Source of the DNA: Heliocidaris tuberculata
Lineage: Eukaryota; Echinodermata; Echinoidea; Camarodonta; Echinometridae
Assembly: GCA_025618425.1 (NCBI GenBank)
Contig: CM046832.1
Span: forward strand, 59,770,087-59,834,086
Length of the DNA stretch: 64,000 bases
Direction: 5' to 3'
The position numbers and the translations under genes are program-made. Shown one piece after another: positions 22,276 through 34,709 of the stretch. The notes under the pieces were generated by a model. That model ran no database searches. It was not told the DNA's origin and saw nothing but the letters and a program-made list of their open reading frames with translations. Position 1 is the stretch's first letter; every line of letters begins with the position of its first letter.

Positions 22276-23930
22276 GATAAAGAAATGCAAATGAGCTGTC
22301 AGGATAGATCCGTTTGCTTGCTCCACATTTAAGTCACAATGCCAGTGTCAAAACATGGGTGCTACGTCTCGCCTGTCTGCCTCGCTAGGCCTGGGAAAGC
22401 TGGGGCGAAGTGGCATGACCCATCATACATTTTGCAGTGTTCACTTTGTCAAAAAAATTTACAGTTCCGTTAGTATATTTTTACACAGTGATTTATGACA
22501 GTTTATTTCATGGATCATTTAAAAAGCTAACTAATTTGTCAATATTGATGACATTTTGCAGATAAAACATTTGAAGGTGATATATTGTATAATGGCATGA
22601 GTCAATATGAAATATTCTTTTTGTTCTCCATTTTGTGATTTTTCGATATTATCAAAATATTTTGCAACCCTGTTATCATGTTTTCAACTTTCCAATTTTT
22701 TTTGAGTATTCCTTTTGTGTATTCTTTCCTAAACAAAATATTTGCATTTTCTGTTTGAATATTTGAAAAGTGGAGGCTTAGGCAGAATATAAAAGTGGTT
22801 TGTGTATAAGCCATGCTACCTTTGATTACGAATATCTGATGTTATTAGCATAATATTTCATTCTAATTTGTCAGTTCCTAATTAGTTATCTCAGTCATTC
22901 CTTTCAATGTGATTTGTTTGCAGTATTTCAATTCACGATGCAATTTTTTGTTTTGTCATATTTCTTTTTCAAGAAGAAATAGCATTTTATGTGCAAAGAA
23001 TAATGTGGACTTGAGACTATAATTTTGTTCAAATGAAGAAAAAGTTATATTCACATTCACTAGACAAATGACAGTGTGAGATGTCTGGAACTTATTGTAG
23101 AAATTGCAATATATACATGACTTCAAGTGATTAAAATATATTGATTAATTGGTCCCAACCAGACCCTTGTTCCTTTTAATCCAGGTTTCTTGCAAGGTTA
23201 TGGATAGTCATTGAGTCACTGTATTCACAGAATGCAATGGAGGTATGCAGCTTCTATTATTATCCTGCTCTATAAAGCCATGTAGAAAGTTGCATGTCGG
23301 TCAAATAGTCACTGAGATATTGCATTTGTTATATTTACTTATTTACTCTAATGATATCAACAATGTTAATACTAAGTTCTGTCAAAGAGGCTGTTCAAAG
23401 ACACAGTACTGGACCAGTACCGGTATATATGGCACATATGATATATGGTATTTAACAGTAGTGGATTTAGGGGGCACCAGCAGCCTGTGCCAACTTTTTT
23501 GGAAACCCAATATACCTTAAGAACACGAAGAAAAAAATTCCCCATAATTGTAGATTTTTTGTTGAACAATACCCCCCAAAATTCTGGACCAACTCTTGGT
23601 AGCCAATATCAACCTGACTGCATTCTGGCTTCACTCGTTGCTTCATAGCCTTAGATGCAATTGTTCATGAAAGAGGTTCATGTACTAATTAGACTTTTAG
23701 TTTGCTTGTGACAATATGTAGCAGTCTTGGTTTTGAAGAGAAGAATAAGAAAATAAGGAAGTTGTACATGTGTTATTATGTTCACTTTATATTGATACAT
23801 GTATATCTGATTACTGTAATGCCAGCTACTCTACATGTTTTTAATCCTGCAATAAAGTAGAATGATGATTCCAACTCCATGAATAAATATCAGAGTCCTT
23901 CTTTGAGTGTCAATCACAGTTCATTTTTCT
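22276..23930. other. Intergenic stretch, nothing recognised
   Basis: AT-rich sequence between the two genes. No open frame resembles a known protein and no repeat pair was found. Confidence 0.5.
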
Positions 23931-24065
23931 TCTTTCTCTTTTTCTTCTTCTAATTTTACCCCCCTTTTTTTTTTCTTCTTCTTCTTCTTCTTCTTCTTCT
24001 TCTCCTCCTTCCTCTCCTTATTTTTTCTCCTTTTTCTTCTCCTCCTCCTCTTTCTTCTTCTCCTC

Positions 24066-24097
<32 letters not shown>

Positions 24098-24112
24098 TCT
24101 TCTTCTTAATAA
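23931..24112 (+). repeat. Pyrimidine simple repeat (TTC/TCC)n
   Basis: About 180 bp of almost pure pyrimidine, built of TTC and TCC triplets with a poly-T start. The 97-codon frame over it (Phe/Leu/Ser only) is an artefact. Confidence 0.9.
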
Positions 24113-24330
24113 TAGTAATAACGATAATATTGAATATTTAGGAGTGCTAAAAACAAAGTACTATAGCACTTACAAATTTTTTCTTCTATATCTAGTGTAA
24201 AGATTTATAAAAGCAAGAAATTGGATAAATGATAAGAAAGTTATGAATGTTTGAATGTTTGAATGTTGACATCAATAAATCTATACTTTTATACTTGGGA
24301 AATATAAAGTGAAACGAAATATTTTATTTC

Positions 24331-24351
24331 CCCCCCCCCCCCCCCCCCCCA
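24331..24351 (+). repeat. Poly-C run
   Basis: About 20 consecutive C residues. Comparable C or G runs of ten or more lie near 3707, 17428, 20897, 21063, 24609, 28663, 29803, 30841, 32425, 33501, 35237 and 41177. Confidence 0.9.
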
Positions 24352-24722
24352 ATGTGGAAGGGCTTTTACACTGTATTTGGTATATGCCAATAAAAGGCAC
24401 TTTTTGATATGAAATAGATATAACTTATATGGCCTATCTGGATCGAGGTTGCAGGGTATTTTTGTGTGTGTCTAGTATTAAGAGGTAAATTTTATGGCTG
24501 TCTTTTTTTTTTTTTTTTTTTTTTGGGAGGGGAGGGTTGTGTGTTCTAGTAAAAGTGGTGGCGTGTGCCCTTAACCTCGATCGGCCCCCATTCACATGTG
24601 AGAGTGAATGGGGGGGGGGGGGGGGCTAAGCTATGCACTTTGTTTTCAGCCCCTAAAATGTAATTTTATTTTGGGGTTTATGCGAATTTCTAAGATTCTA
24701 GGCGTTACTGTATCCGTTTTAT

Positions 24723-26365
24723 CACTTTTCTCCCCTCTTTCTTTTAGTCCGGCAGATTGGTGAAATAATTGTGCACTTTTTCATAAAAGCCTGAAATTTG
24801 GCATGTATGTAGAGTTTTCGATGCCGAATAATTCTGGAAATGGGGCCAACAAAAATTTGGTCCCTGCTGGGCCCGTTGTGCCCATTTAAAAAAAAAAAAT
24901 TGGCCCTCTCGATCAGGGTTTTTCCCTTCAATATAATGAAATATTATGTACTATTTCACAGCCTCTAAAATCAGACAAATGCTTTAGGGGCCCATTTTTC
25001 AAATAACGGGCCATCCTATATATCAAAATATAAAGTCACTGATTTGTTGAATATTAGTAAAATGTTTCTAATTGTGATCAGTTGACATTACGTCTTTGAA
25101 ATCAATGAGATATGTGATGCAGGTGCCCATTATGACCCCAAAAAGGCCCCCAAAAGCCCAATGCCATATTTTATCAAAAATTTTATCAAATCTTTGTTTC
25201 TATCTAATGGTATAGAAAACAATTTTGAAAGCGAGATTATCTAAAAAGCCCACTTTAGCAGGCCACATAGGCCCATCGATGGCCCACGTCGCAATTAAAT
25301 TTGATTACATCCCCCACAGAGGTTGGCCAAATTCAACAAATTCAAAATAGCTGCCAAAATGTTGACATGCCTACTTGCATGTAACTTGAGTTTGGGCTTT
25401 AAAGCAATTCTATTTGCAAGCTGGTTATAGGCAGAATAGTTGGGTCACTTCATTTTATCAAGATGGCCGTCACATTAAAAATGGTCTCCGTTGTGATTTA
25501 AGATGTGCCTATTGGCATTTTAAAGTTCACGCTGTATCTGGAAGCTTATAGTAACTTCGTATAAAAGTGTGGAATTTAGTACTGATATGCTGGAAATTTC
25601 TATAAACAGAAAATATGCAATCTAACATTTAAAACATGTTTCTCTTCTTATTGAAGAGTTATTCATGAACAATATACATTAATTCCTGATGAAGCAAAAA
25701 AACAAAAAAAACAAAAACAAAAAAAAAACAAAAACAAAAAACAAAAACAAAAACAAAAACAAAAACAAAAAAAAGCAACAACAAAAAAAAACCCCTCTTC
25801 TTTTGCATATATAATGTTATGCCAAAATAAACTTATATCAGATGCAAAACAAGGAAGTGATAACTGCACTTTCCCCTTTTTTCATCTAATTCGTGGCCAT
25901 ATTGAAAAAAGACAGAACTGATATATGATCCTTATAAGAAACAACTTAGACATCGTAAGATTTTAAAAATGCCAATTGTCTGTATTCTTTATAAACATCT
26001 GCAACACTTATTGAAGGGCAATTCAAACTTAATTTGTAATATAAGTTGATTTGGGTAAAATTTCAGAAATAAAAAGAAACATAATGATGAAAGTTTGAAA
26101 GAAATCGGACCAAGAATAAGAAAGATATAATGTTTGAGAAATGAGATCATTATTTCTAAGGGGAAAGACCTTGAGATCGAGGGCCAATTGAAAATTAAAA
26201 AAAAAAAAAAATGGGCACAACCACGGGCCCCATGTTCGCCCCATATCCAGAATTATTCGGCGTAAAAAAAGTCTACCTACCTGCCAAATGTTATGCTTTT
26301 ATGAAAAAGGATTCCATCGATTTTCTTCACCAATCTTCTGGACTATTTAGTTTCCTCTCTTTATG
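24723..26365. mobile_element. Element with ~200-bp inverted arms
   Basis: The arms 24723-24925 and 26163-26365 are inverted copies of each other (shared: GAGGGCCAATT, AAATGGGCACAAC, CCAGAATTATTCGGC, GCTTTTATGAAAAAG). The 1.2-kb interior has no recognisable gene but repeats GGCCCA-type words. A truncated MITE arm (26010-26160) abuts the right arm. Confidence 0.6.
25695..25790 (+). repeat. (AAAAAC)n simple repeat
   Basis: About 95 bp of A-rich sequence with C roughly every six bases. A similar block lies at 26382-26450. Confidence 0.9.
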
Positions 26366-27183
26366 ATACCGGTAGGTCTACTTTAAAAAAAAAAAAACAA
26401 ACAAACAAACAAAAAACAAACAAAAAAATAAAAAATAACAAAATAACAAAAGCCGCGCCCCGCCGCAGGCTGCGAAATGCCACTCTCAGCTATTATTATG
26501 CAAAAAACACTCTCACTGATGCATTCCAGTTATAGTTACGTGATGCATGATGCATGCTATTGATTCCGGACGTAAGTTCGAGCCCCTGGTAAGGGCAAAG
26601 CAAGGAAGCTGACGGTAAGAATATTGCCTTTGTATTTTTCCATAATTAAATATGAAAGGATCGAGGTAGTAGTGGACTTTTTACATTTCCGAATGTAGAT
26701 CTATGTGGAAACATTTCTATCTTTAGAGTGAGAGGAAAATTGATGAGTGAAAGTTTTTAAAAAATTATTGCAACTTCACGGAAGTAGAAGTAAAAGGGGT
26801 CCAGATTGCATTACCGCACCGGTACCGGTACCCCTACCCTCGCCCTAGGCATAGGCCATAGCCCTCGCCTGACTACGTAGCTACAATGTCAATGGCCGCC
26901 CGGCCCGGCCCGGCCCATTGGCATTGCCTTTATTAGCTTTGCAATGCACCGCAGGATACCTGATGACAGTCGCACAGCGTATTGACACAGCACCCCCTTT
27001 TTAGGCTTTGGCTTTGCCCATCAGAATCCATATGCTTTTTCCTTTTCCTGGCACATACCGGTGGTATGTGTGGAATAATTTAACTGTCCCTCTGAGCTCT
27101 GACCAGTAAAAGTTTTTAAAACTTTAAGTTAACTTAGTTTATTTTTCCTGACCTGCATGACCCAGGGGTAGCCTGGAAGACTC

Positions 27184-27230
27184 TGTGAAGAGTAAAAAAA
27201 AAAAAAGCTGATGCTACTCTTCACAGAGCC
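27184..27230. repeat. 14-bp perfect hairpin with poly-A loop
   Basis: CTCTGTGAAGAGTA at 27182-27195 pairs exactly with TACTCTTCACAGAG further right, around a spacer with a run of A. Nothing else nearby suggests an RNA gene. Confidence 0.75.
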
Positions 27231-27697
27231 TGGTTTTTTAACCCCACTCTACAATAGAGCAGCCATTTTAGAGTCTAGAACCTGAAAATCACCTTTACCG
27301 TGAGCCAGCTTCTCTCATCTCGATCTCCTCTTCACCATAGCTTTAGAATATTAAAACCCCATTTTTTACCCTAGAATTAAAAAATATTGGGGGAAAAATG
27401 TGAAATATGAATTTTAATGGTTACCGGTAGTCCGAACGACGCCCCGAAAAAGCCTCCGCAGCTTCACTGCGCTCGTAGACCCAGAAGTGTCCCGTAATGT
27501 CATCGACCTACAGTCACGCAATTTTCAGATCCACCATAGACCGCTACTGCATGCATGCAGAAGACGCACAATCAAAATGCGTGCGATGCCTTCGTGGTAA
27601 TATTCTGAAAATTGTAACTTTTATTGTATCTTCCGGAGATAATACCTCGCTAATATTGTTGTAAGTTGGTATTCTGAAAATTGTCTTAAATAGATAT

Positions 27698-27900
27698 TAC
27701 TGTATAAGTGGTTATTTTCGCGGTGGTTTTATTTTCGCGATTTTCGCGAGTCGGTCCTCGCGAAAATTTCCACTTCAATATATGGCTGTTTATAGTAACA
27801 AAAACATCACAAAAATCGCGAAATTAAACCCTCGCGAATTTCCCTACCTAGTCCAAAATCGCGAAAATATCTGTACGCGAAAAAAACAGCTTATACAGTA
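27698..27900. mobile_element. Short CG-rich fold-back MITE
   Basis: Begins TACTGTATAAG and ends CTTATACAGTA. The arms repeat TTTTCGCG words and their inverse. The terminal TACTGTATA and the CGCGAA content match the element at 56884-57162. Confidence 0.8.
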
Positions 27901-28073
27901 CATGTATCTCTTTAAGGACTGCCTTTATATTATCTTTGAAACGCCCATTTTTTGACACTTTACCAATCAAGATGGATTTTATATAGGTAGGTTAACCAAT
28001 ACGAGAACCCCTTATGTCAAACATAGGGATGGGCTTTGCAAGTATATCAATTTTGGGCGTAGTTATTAAATAT

Positions 28074-28509
28074 GATCCTCAAATTGGCAAAATGGCTGAT
28101 TTTGTGAACAACTCTCCATTTGTTTTGTACACAGATTTTCAGATTTTCCCCATTATCTTTCAAGGTGCAGTTAATCTCCTTCTGAGCTCAACATATAAAA
28201 AAAATGGGAAAATGTATTTTACACCACATATGTTGAGTTCAGGAGGAGACAAGGAGCATCCTGAGAGATAATGGGGAAAATCTGAAAATCTGTGTACAAA
28301 ACAAATGGAGAGTTGTTCACAAAATCAGCCATTTTGAAGCAATTTTGCCAATTTGAGGATCCCCATAGAAAGTAAAACAAGACTTTTCAAACTTCCATAA
28401 CTCTCTCATTTTTTAACCAATTTTAATGAAACTTTTTGTAAAGTGCTTCTCTGAATTTTCACTTTCCAATAACATATTGATTCTCTCCTTGGGTTTTGGT
28501 TTCCTTTAA
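28074..28509 (+). mobile_element. Truncated fold-back MITE (left arm missing)
   Basis: Matches 29158-29593 closely (GATCCTCAAATTGGCAAAAT to GGGTTTTGGTTTCCT) but lacks the outer left arm. The 85-codon frame over it is a by-product of the repeat. Confidence 0.8.
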
Positions 28510-29014
28510 GCTTTATAAGTGTTAAAAATATTGTTATATTGATTCTAAAACTTGATTGAGGATATAATTAATGTAAGATGACAGTGAGTACATGTAGGCT
28601 TATATACATGTACATGTCAAGAATCACATGCAGTGGCAGCATCAGAATTTCAAATGTGGGAGGGGGGGGGGGGGGCAATAGAAGGCCATGGAAATTTTGT
28701 GAGGATCTAGTTTTGTTGTCCCAGTATTGGAAAAGTACCTAAATTCCCAGTCCTGTATTAAAAGCGATGGCACAAGTCATTTCCACAACTAATTCATGTG
28801 GGTCAGGGGGCAAATCCCCTACCCCATTCGGGATAGTTTCACTGATAACTGTTGTCAACAGCCATACAAAACTACATGTAGGATAGGGTGTTGTTGCGTG
28901 ACCGGACACTTAAAAAGAATTAAGCTGTCAATTTTGCTGTTGGATATATTACAAAAAAATATGCATCAAGCAACACTGAACTGAGTAGATACTTATATAC
29001 AATGTATGCAGTTC

Positions 29015-29593
29015 AAGGAAACCAAAACCCAAGGAGAGAATCAATGTTATTGGAAAGTGAAAATTCAGAGAAGCACTTTACAAAAAGTTTCATTAAAATT
29101 GGTTTAAAAATGAGAGAGTTATGGAAGTTTGAAAAGTCTTGTTTTACTTTCTATGGGGATCCTCAAATTGGCAAAATTGCTTCAAAATGGCTGATTTTGT
29201 GAACAACTCTCCATTTGTTTTGTACACAGATTTTCAGATTTCCCCATTATCTTTCAAGGTGCAGTTAATCTCCTTCTGAGCTCAACATATATAATGGGAA
29301 AATGTATTTTACACCACATATGTCGAGTTCAGGAGGAGACAATGAGCACCCTGAGAGAGAATGGGGAAAATCTGAAAATCTGTGTACAAAACAAATGGAG
29401 AGTTGTTCACAAAATCAGCCATTTTGAAGCAATTTTGCCAATTTGAGGATCCCCATAGAAAGTAAAACAAGACTTTTCAAACCACCATAACTCTCTCATT
29501 TTTTAACCAATTTTAATGAAACTTTTTGTAAAGTGCTTCTCTGAATTTTCACTTTCCAATAACATTGATTCTCTCCTTGGGTTTTGGTTTCCT
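29015..29593 (+). mobile_element. Complete fold-back MITE, near-palindrome
   Basis: Starts AAGGAAACCAAAACCCAAGG and ends CCTTGGGTTTTGGTTTCCT. The inverted arms run over 250 bp with few mismatches around a short centre. There is no coding capacity. A poly-G run (about 29803-29826) lies 200 bp further on. Confidence 0.85.
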
Positions 29594-29599
29594 CTCATT

Positions 29600-30739
29600 T
29601 CTGTCAACCTATGTTGTCAAGGATTCATAACAATTTTCATGGTATTATCTTGCTTGACTAATTAAAAGTGACCTGTCCAGATAACCAACCTGTCCGGAGG
29701 ACTCCGGACACATGTGTAAATGTACATTTATGTATCTGTCTTCTTCTTCGCTGTACATGTATGTACAGGCCACCATCAGGTGTATTCTTGTACTCTCACA
29801 TTGGGGGGGGGGGGGGGGGGGGGGGAATCACATATTACATTCATTGTTCAGAAAGATTTTACAAGTCAGTGTCAAACTTGTTTAGCTGCTTAATCCCTTG
29901 TTGCTTGTCCACTGGCAAAAATTGTGAATACAAAATAGAACAGGTCAATTTTTATACCATGCAAGTTTTAGCCTATAGTCTTAGAAAGAAACATAATAAG
30001 TTGTTAAAATTTGCATCTTGTAATGAAATAATCAATTTCATTTCATTATATATTTCTTCTAAGGTGGCATTATCGACTGACTTTGTGTGTAGCTCAGTAA
30101 ACCAATAAAGCAATAATTAGTTTATCTTGTGTACAATACAATATGCTGGCATATAGAATTTTCATCATTTACATGTATGGCCAGAATTCAAAGACTGGAA
30201 ATACTTTTAAAATATGAGGGTGAACTTTTGAATGTATTTTGTGTGTTATACCTTGATGTGATATTTGTGTTTGCCATTCTCAATTTGTTTTTTTCTTTTC
30301 CATCCTCCTTTTATACATGTATAGTAGGACTTTTCAAGCAGTCAGCTGCACCTAGGATTATCAAATTTGATGAGAGCCTGGAGTGACAGTCCAGTCACAG
30401 AAATATTTGGACTGGATCTTGTCAAGAGGAAATACCAGCTGGAGGCCCTCTACAGTAGATTCATTTTCACACATTGACTGACACACTACACAGGAGTAAC
30501 TGCGTTAGCTTTTGTTAGAGGCTCATAAAAGAACTACAACACCTAAGGGAAACTGGAATAAATGTAAAGAGCTCTGTTGTTGTACTTGTAACAGAGTTAT
30601 TCCAATCTAATAAGTACATGTGGGACAAATATTGGAGAATTTGGACACAGTGGGACTTTCACATCTTGAAATCTGAAATACATGTAGACAAGCTGGTGTT
30701 TGATTGGATACCCTGACCAGAGGATTCTATGCCTTCACA
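29600..30739 (+). promoter_or_regulatory. Upstream region / probable 5' UTR of GULP1
   Basis: No gene of its own was recognised. An in-frame TGA at 30701-30703 lies 36 bp before the GULP1 start codon, which supports that start. No TATA box or first-exon boundary could be fixed. Confidence 0.35.
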
Positions 30740-30770
30740 ATGAGTGCCAAGTGGAACAATGTGAAAAGTG
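30740..30770 (+). CDS. GULP1: GULP1 exon 1 (start codon)
   Basis: Ten codons plus one base: MSAKWNNVKS, then G before the donor GTATGT at 30771. A at -3 gives a fair start context. Human GULP1 likewise has a short basic N-terminus before KTW. Confidence 0.8.
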
Positions 30771-33700
30771 GTATGTTTGAATTTGTTCAAATCATTTTTG
30801 ATGCTCTCATCTGTAAGTACTGTTTTATCCTTTTATCTCTACCCCCCCCCCCCCCCCCTCTCTCTCTATGCTTCTCTCTTTATCTATCATTGGCTAAAAG
30901 GTACTGTTTGAATATAAAGTTGACTTCTGGTCAATGATACTGTAAGAAATTGACTTAATCTTTAAAAAGTCACATGTAAAGATTCCATTTTGCATTCAAT
31001 CCGTGGGTTGGTTAATGTTGGTTACTGAGGACAAAAAAGGAGAGATTAAACATCACATATATTTTAATATAAAATTTTTAAAATTTCCTTTTCTTAAAAA
31101 TATTGCTCTCATACAATGTTATACTTCGAGAGTATAGAAACCAAGACTTGGATTAAGAAGGAAAAAATGTTCTGTATAACATAAGTATTTACCCAGGTTT
31201 TTGTATTTCTAAAATGGTTGAAATTTCCTTTTCCCTAAAATCTGGCTGTCATGTACAATGTTATACTTCAATTTTATAGGAACCAAGACATGGGTGCACT
31301 CTGCAGCTGCCTTGTCAGCCGGCCATGTTGTCTATAATGTCAAAGTAAGTCATTCTGTAAATGTGCATTTGTTAATGATATATCTTTTCTTTTTCAATGT
31401 GGTTACATTTTTATGTGAACTCAATTTTGAATTCAGAAATTGAAGGACGTACATGTGCATGTACAATAGTGTCAGAGTATTCATGTCATTGCCTCAAGTT
31501 TTACAAAAAGATAATAAACAAAACAAAACCAAAACTTGCTTGTAGCCCTGTATATATGTACAAACATATTTTCTTTTGTCAATGTTGATGTAAATGTACG
31601 TCCATGGAGTCCTGATAACGATCATGTAAATGTATATAAACAACAGATAAATATTATGTACTTACTGTGTATCAAATGCATTGTAAATAATGATCATGAA
31701 GTGGAAGGACCAACTGCATGTATGTGAAGGATGTCCTGAAGAAGAGTTTTCTTATTTGTGACTGCCATTCTGCAGGTTTGTAAAAAAAAAAAGTTGTACT
31801 GTCTGTATCTTCCCAAATAATGTTGCTTTACTTGCTTACATTGTAATTTTCATTTTTAGGCTACACGTATAAATTCTTATGTTACAATTATGTGAAATGT
31901 GCATTTGATAAAACTGACATGAAGTGTCTATTTTGAGATGGATGATTCGATAATTAAAGTCATTATGTACTGTACTCCTTATTTTAAGAAGGAAGAATTG
32001 TTCTTAAATGTACAGCAAAAGTATTTCCCCCCATTTTTATATGATATCATCTTTGACAGTATCTGGGATCTGTAGAGGTTTCAGCCCCCAAGGGAGCTGA
32101 TATTGTGAAGGAAGCAGTGACTAAACTAAAGGTAAACATTATTATTGTATTCATAGTAACAATACCAGTATTTTCTTTTGTCATTATACGTATTACATGG
32201 TATGTAGAACTTTTAAAGGGCAACATATCTTACCCCCGATTGTACAACAAATTGTGGGAGTTATCAACTATTTCGTCATAGTTGAATGACCTACATTTGT
32301 ATTATAATGTACATGTACATGTCCATGTGTTCGCTAATTTGAGATTGAAATTTATTGTAGTGAACTCTGGCTTCAAACATTTATAACTTTTTTTGTTTTC
32401 AATGCCGAGTTAAACCAACTGTCCCCCCCCCCCCTCGCTTTCACCCTGTTTAACTTGTTACACTGATTAGCTTAACCATAAAGGTGTAAAATGTTGTCAG
32501 AGATTTACACTGCCATTCTGAAGGAGGAAACTATATTTTTGGGGTCTCATTTATGTTAATATATTAATACAGATGTATTTTTTCAAATTTTTACATGTAC
32601 ATGTATGGCTGTACAATTTAAGCCATACCCCATGTTTACATAGCCCATGCAGGGCATTCTTATTAGATGCATGCAGGCAATAAGCAAGTTGCCACAAGAC
32701 TGGTTAAGAAAATTTCTTGTCAGGTCTAAGGTCTGTCACGTTCTACCTTACTTTGCCTGTGTAATGGTCCAGAGTTATATTTTTGGATAAAGGTGTATCG
32801 TACCCAACAATGTCCGTGTAATGTTACTTACAAGTACATGTAATGTACATCCATGTATGTACATGTATGTGGACATGTGTGAGCTGGATTGGCCCTGTTT
32901 GGTTTGTTGGGAGGGAAGGTTTCCAAAAGACAATTATTGCATGGATGCCAGAGAAATACAAAGGCATTTGGGGCTGAAGCGCAAAGAACATAATGTGATT
33001 AAAAAACTGTCTTTTAAAAGCAGATAAAGGTCTAAAAAAAAGAGTCACTTGAATGAAAGGATAGTGTACTCAAATAGTGAGAATTTGAATAAGGAAGAGT
33101 TGAAGGAAATTCCCACATTGTAAATGCATGTACTCAATGGAAAAAGTTAAGAAGTTTTGGTTATTGATATGTAGTACTCTATTGGAGTTTAATCTAAATA
33201 AGGAGGCATTTTATAAGGAAATACTATATAGTATATATACATGTATATATATTTAAATATAGGGAAATAGTTGATACTCCTTATAATGTTAATGCACTAG
33301 TGTAGTTTTTGGTAATGTCTTTGATATATTTTCTTGATTGGGGGGAGGGCTTCTGATTCTGAATTCAAATTTTAACATTCTTGCATAAAAAAGTGATTTT
33401 TTCTTTTAAAGGAACTTAAAAAGTGAAGAAAAGAGCAAATGAAATAAAAGGCTACAGGAGATGTAATATCCATATCTTGCAAATTCAATCTGAAAGTACT
33501 ACCCCCCCCCCAAAAAAAAAAAAAAAAAAAAAAAGATAGTGATATTAAAATTGGCAAGCATTGAAAGACCTCTTAAGTCGTAACTTATTAACATTTTCAA
33601 ATTTATAAATGTTTCCTTGGAGAATGATCGGTGGTGTGTAATTCATCAGTGACAGCATACTGTATACATGTATGAATGGAATCCACCCTCTGGGGAAGTA

Positions 33701-34672
33701 CTTGTATAAGGCAAGTTTTTGGTTCATTAACAGCAATGCATAAAAATTGAATACAACACTAAACTGGTTTATAAATAAAAGTTAAATCTATACGAAAGTG
33801 GAAGCAATGTTATTCTGGATAAATCCATTTGCATGATACAAGTTCTGAACTGTATTCTGTATTTCTTGATTTCACTCTTGATTTCAGTTCAACAAGCAAG
33901 TGAAGAGATCGGAAGGCACTAAACCTCCCAAGATGGAGCTTACTGTCTCTGTAGATGGCATCACAATTCAAGATAGACAAACAAAAGTAAGAAATCCTTA
34001 ATGCAAGTCGGGACTCTAAAAGAGCTGCATGGCTTAATGATGGTACAAAGTTACTACATGCACTCAATTTTTTTTTCCAACAATCATAACATCATGATAG
34101 CATGTATGACCCCCTTTTCTTCATTAAAATGGCCCCTGACTAGAAGCTGGGCCCCCAAAATGTGAAAATATAAACAGGGGAATTTGATGTAAAACATCTC
34201 CAGGAAAAAGGTTAGTTTTGAGCCTTGCCTTAAATACATTGATCACTTCCTAATCATACAATTCAAGATTACATGTACTTATTTTGATCAAGTGTTGTTT
34301 TTAGAGAACACGTGGTCAGAGATATTGATGTAATTTTATTTTTTATTTATTCTATATTCTTTTCCTTAAATTCGTTATCTTCATAAATATTATTTGGTCA
34401 AAAGTAGTAATTTCTTAACCGTGCATGTATTTTTTATAATGCTTTTTACATGTAGATTAGCCACTGTGCTGTTATCTTAGGCCCGTATTCTCGAAAGTGG
34501 CCTAATAAGTTCTATCATGAGGTTTTGTATTTGCATTTAGTCCTATGACTATGGTGATTTTGTAGGACTGAAGGAGGGTGATATTTGGCCCTCCGTAATT
34601 CGATGGCCTAAATCTACACACTTACACGGAGGCTTAAAATTAGGCACCTTTCGAGAATATGGACCATAGTCT

Positions 34673-34709
<37 letters not shown>

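Noticed and set aside
28014..28271. 85-codon frame at 28 kb and similar frames in MITEs
   Set aside because: Lies wholly inside a fold-back MITE whose other copies do not keep the frame.
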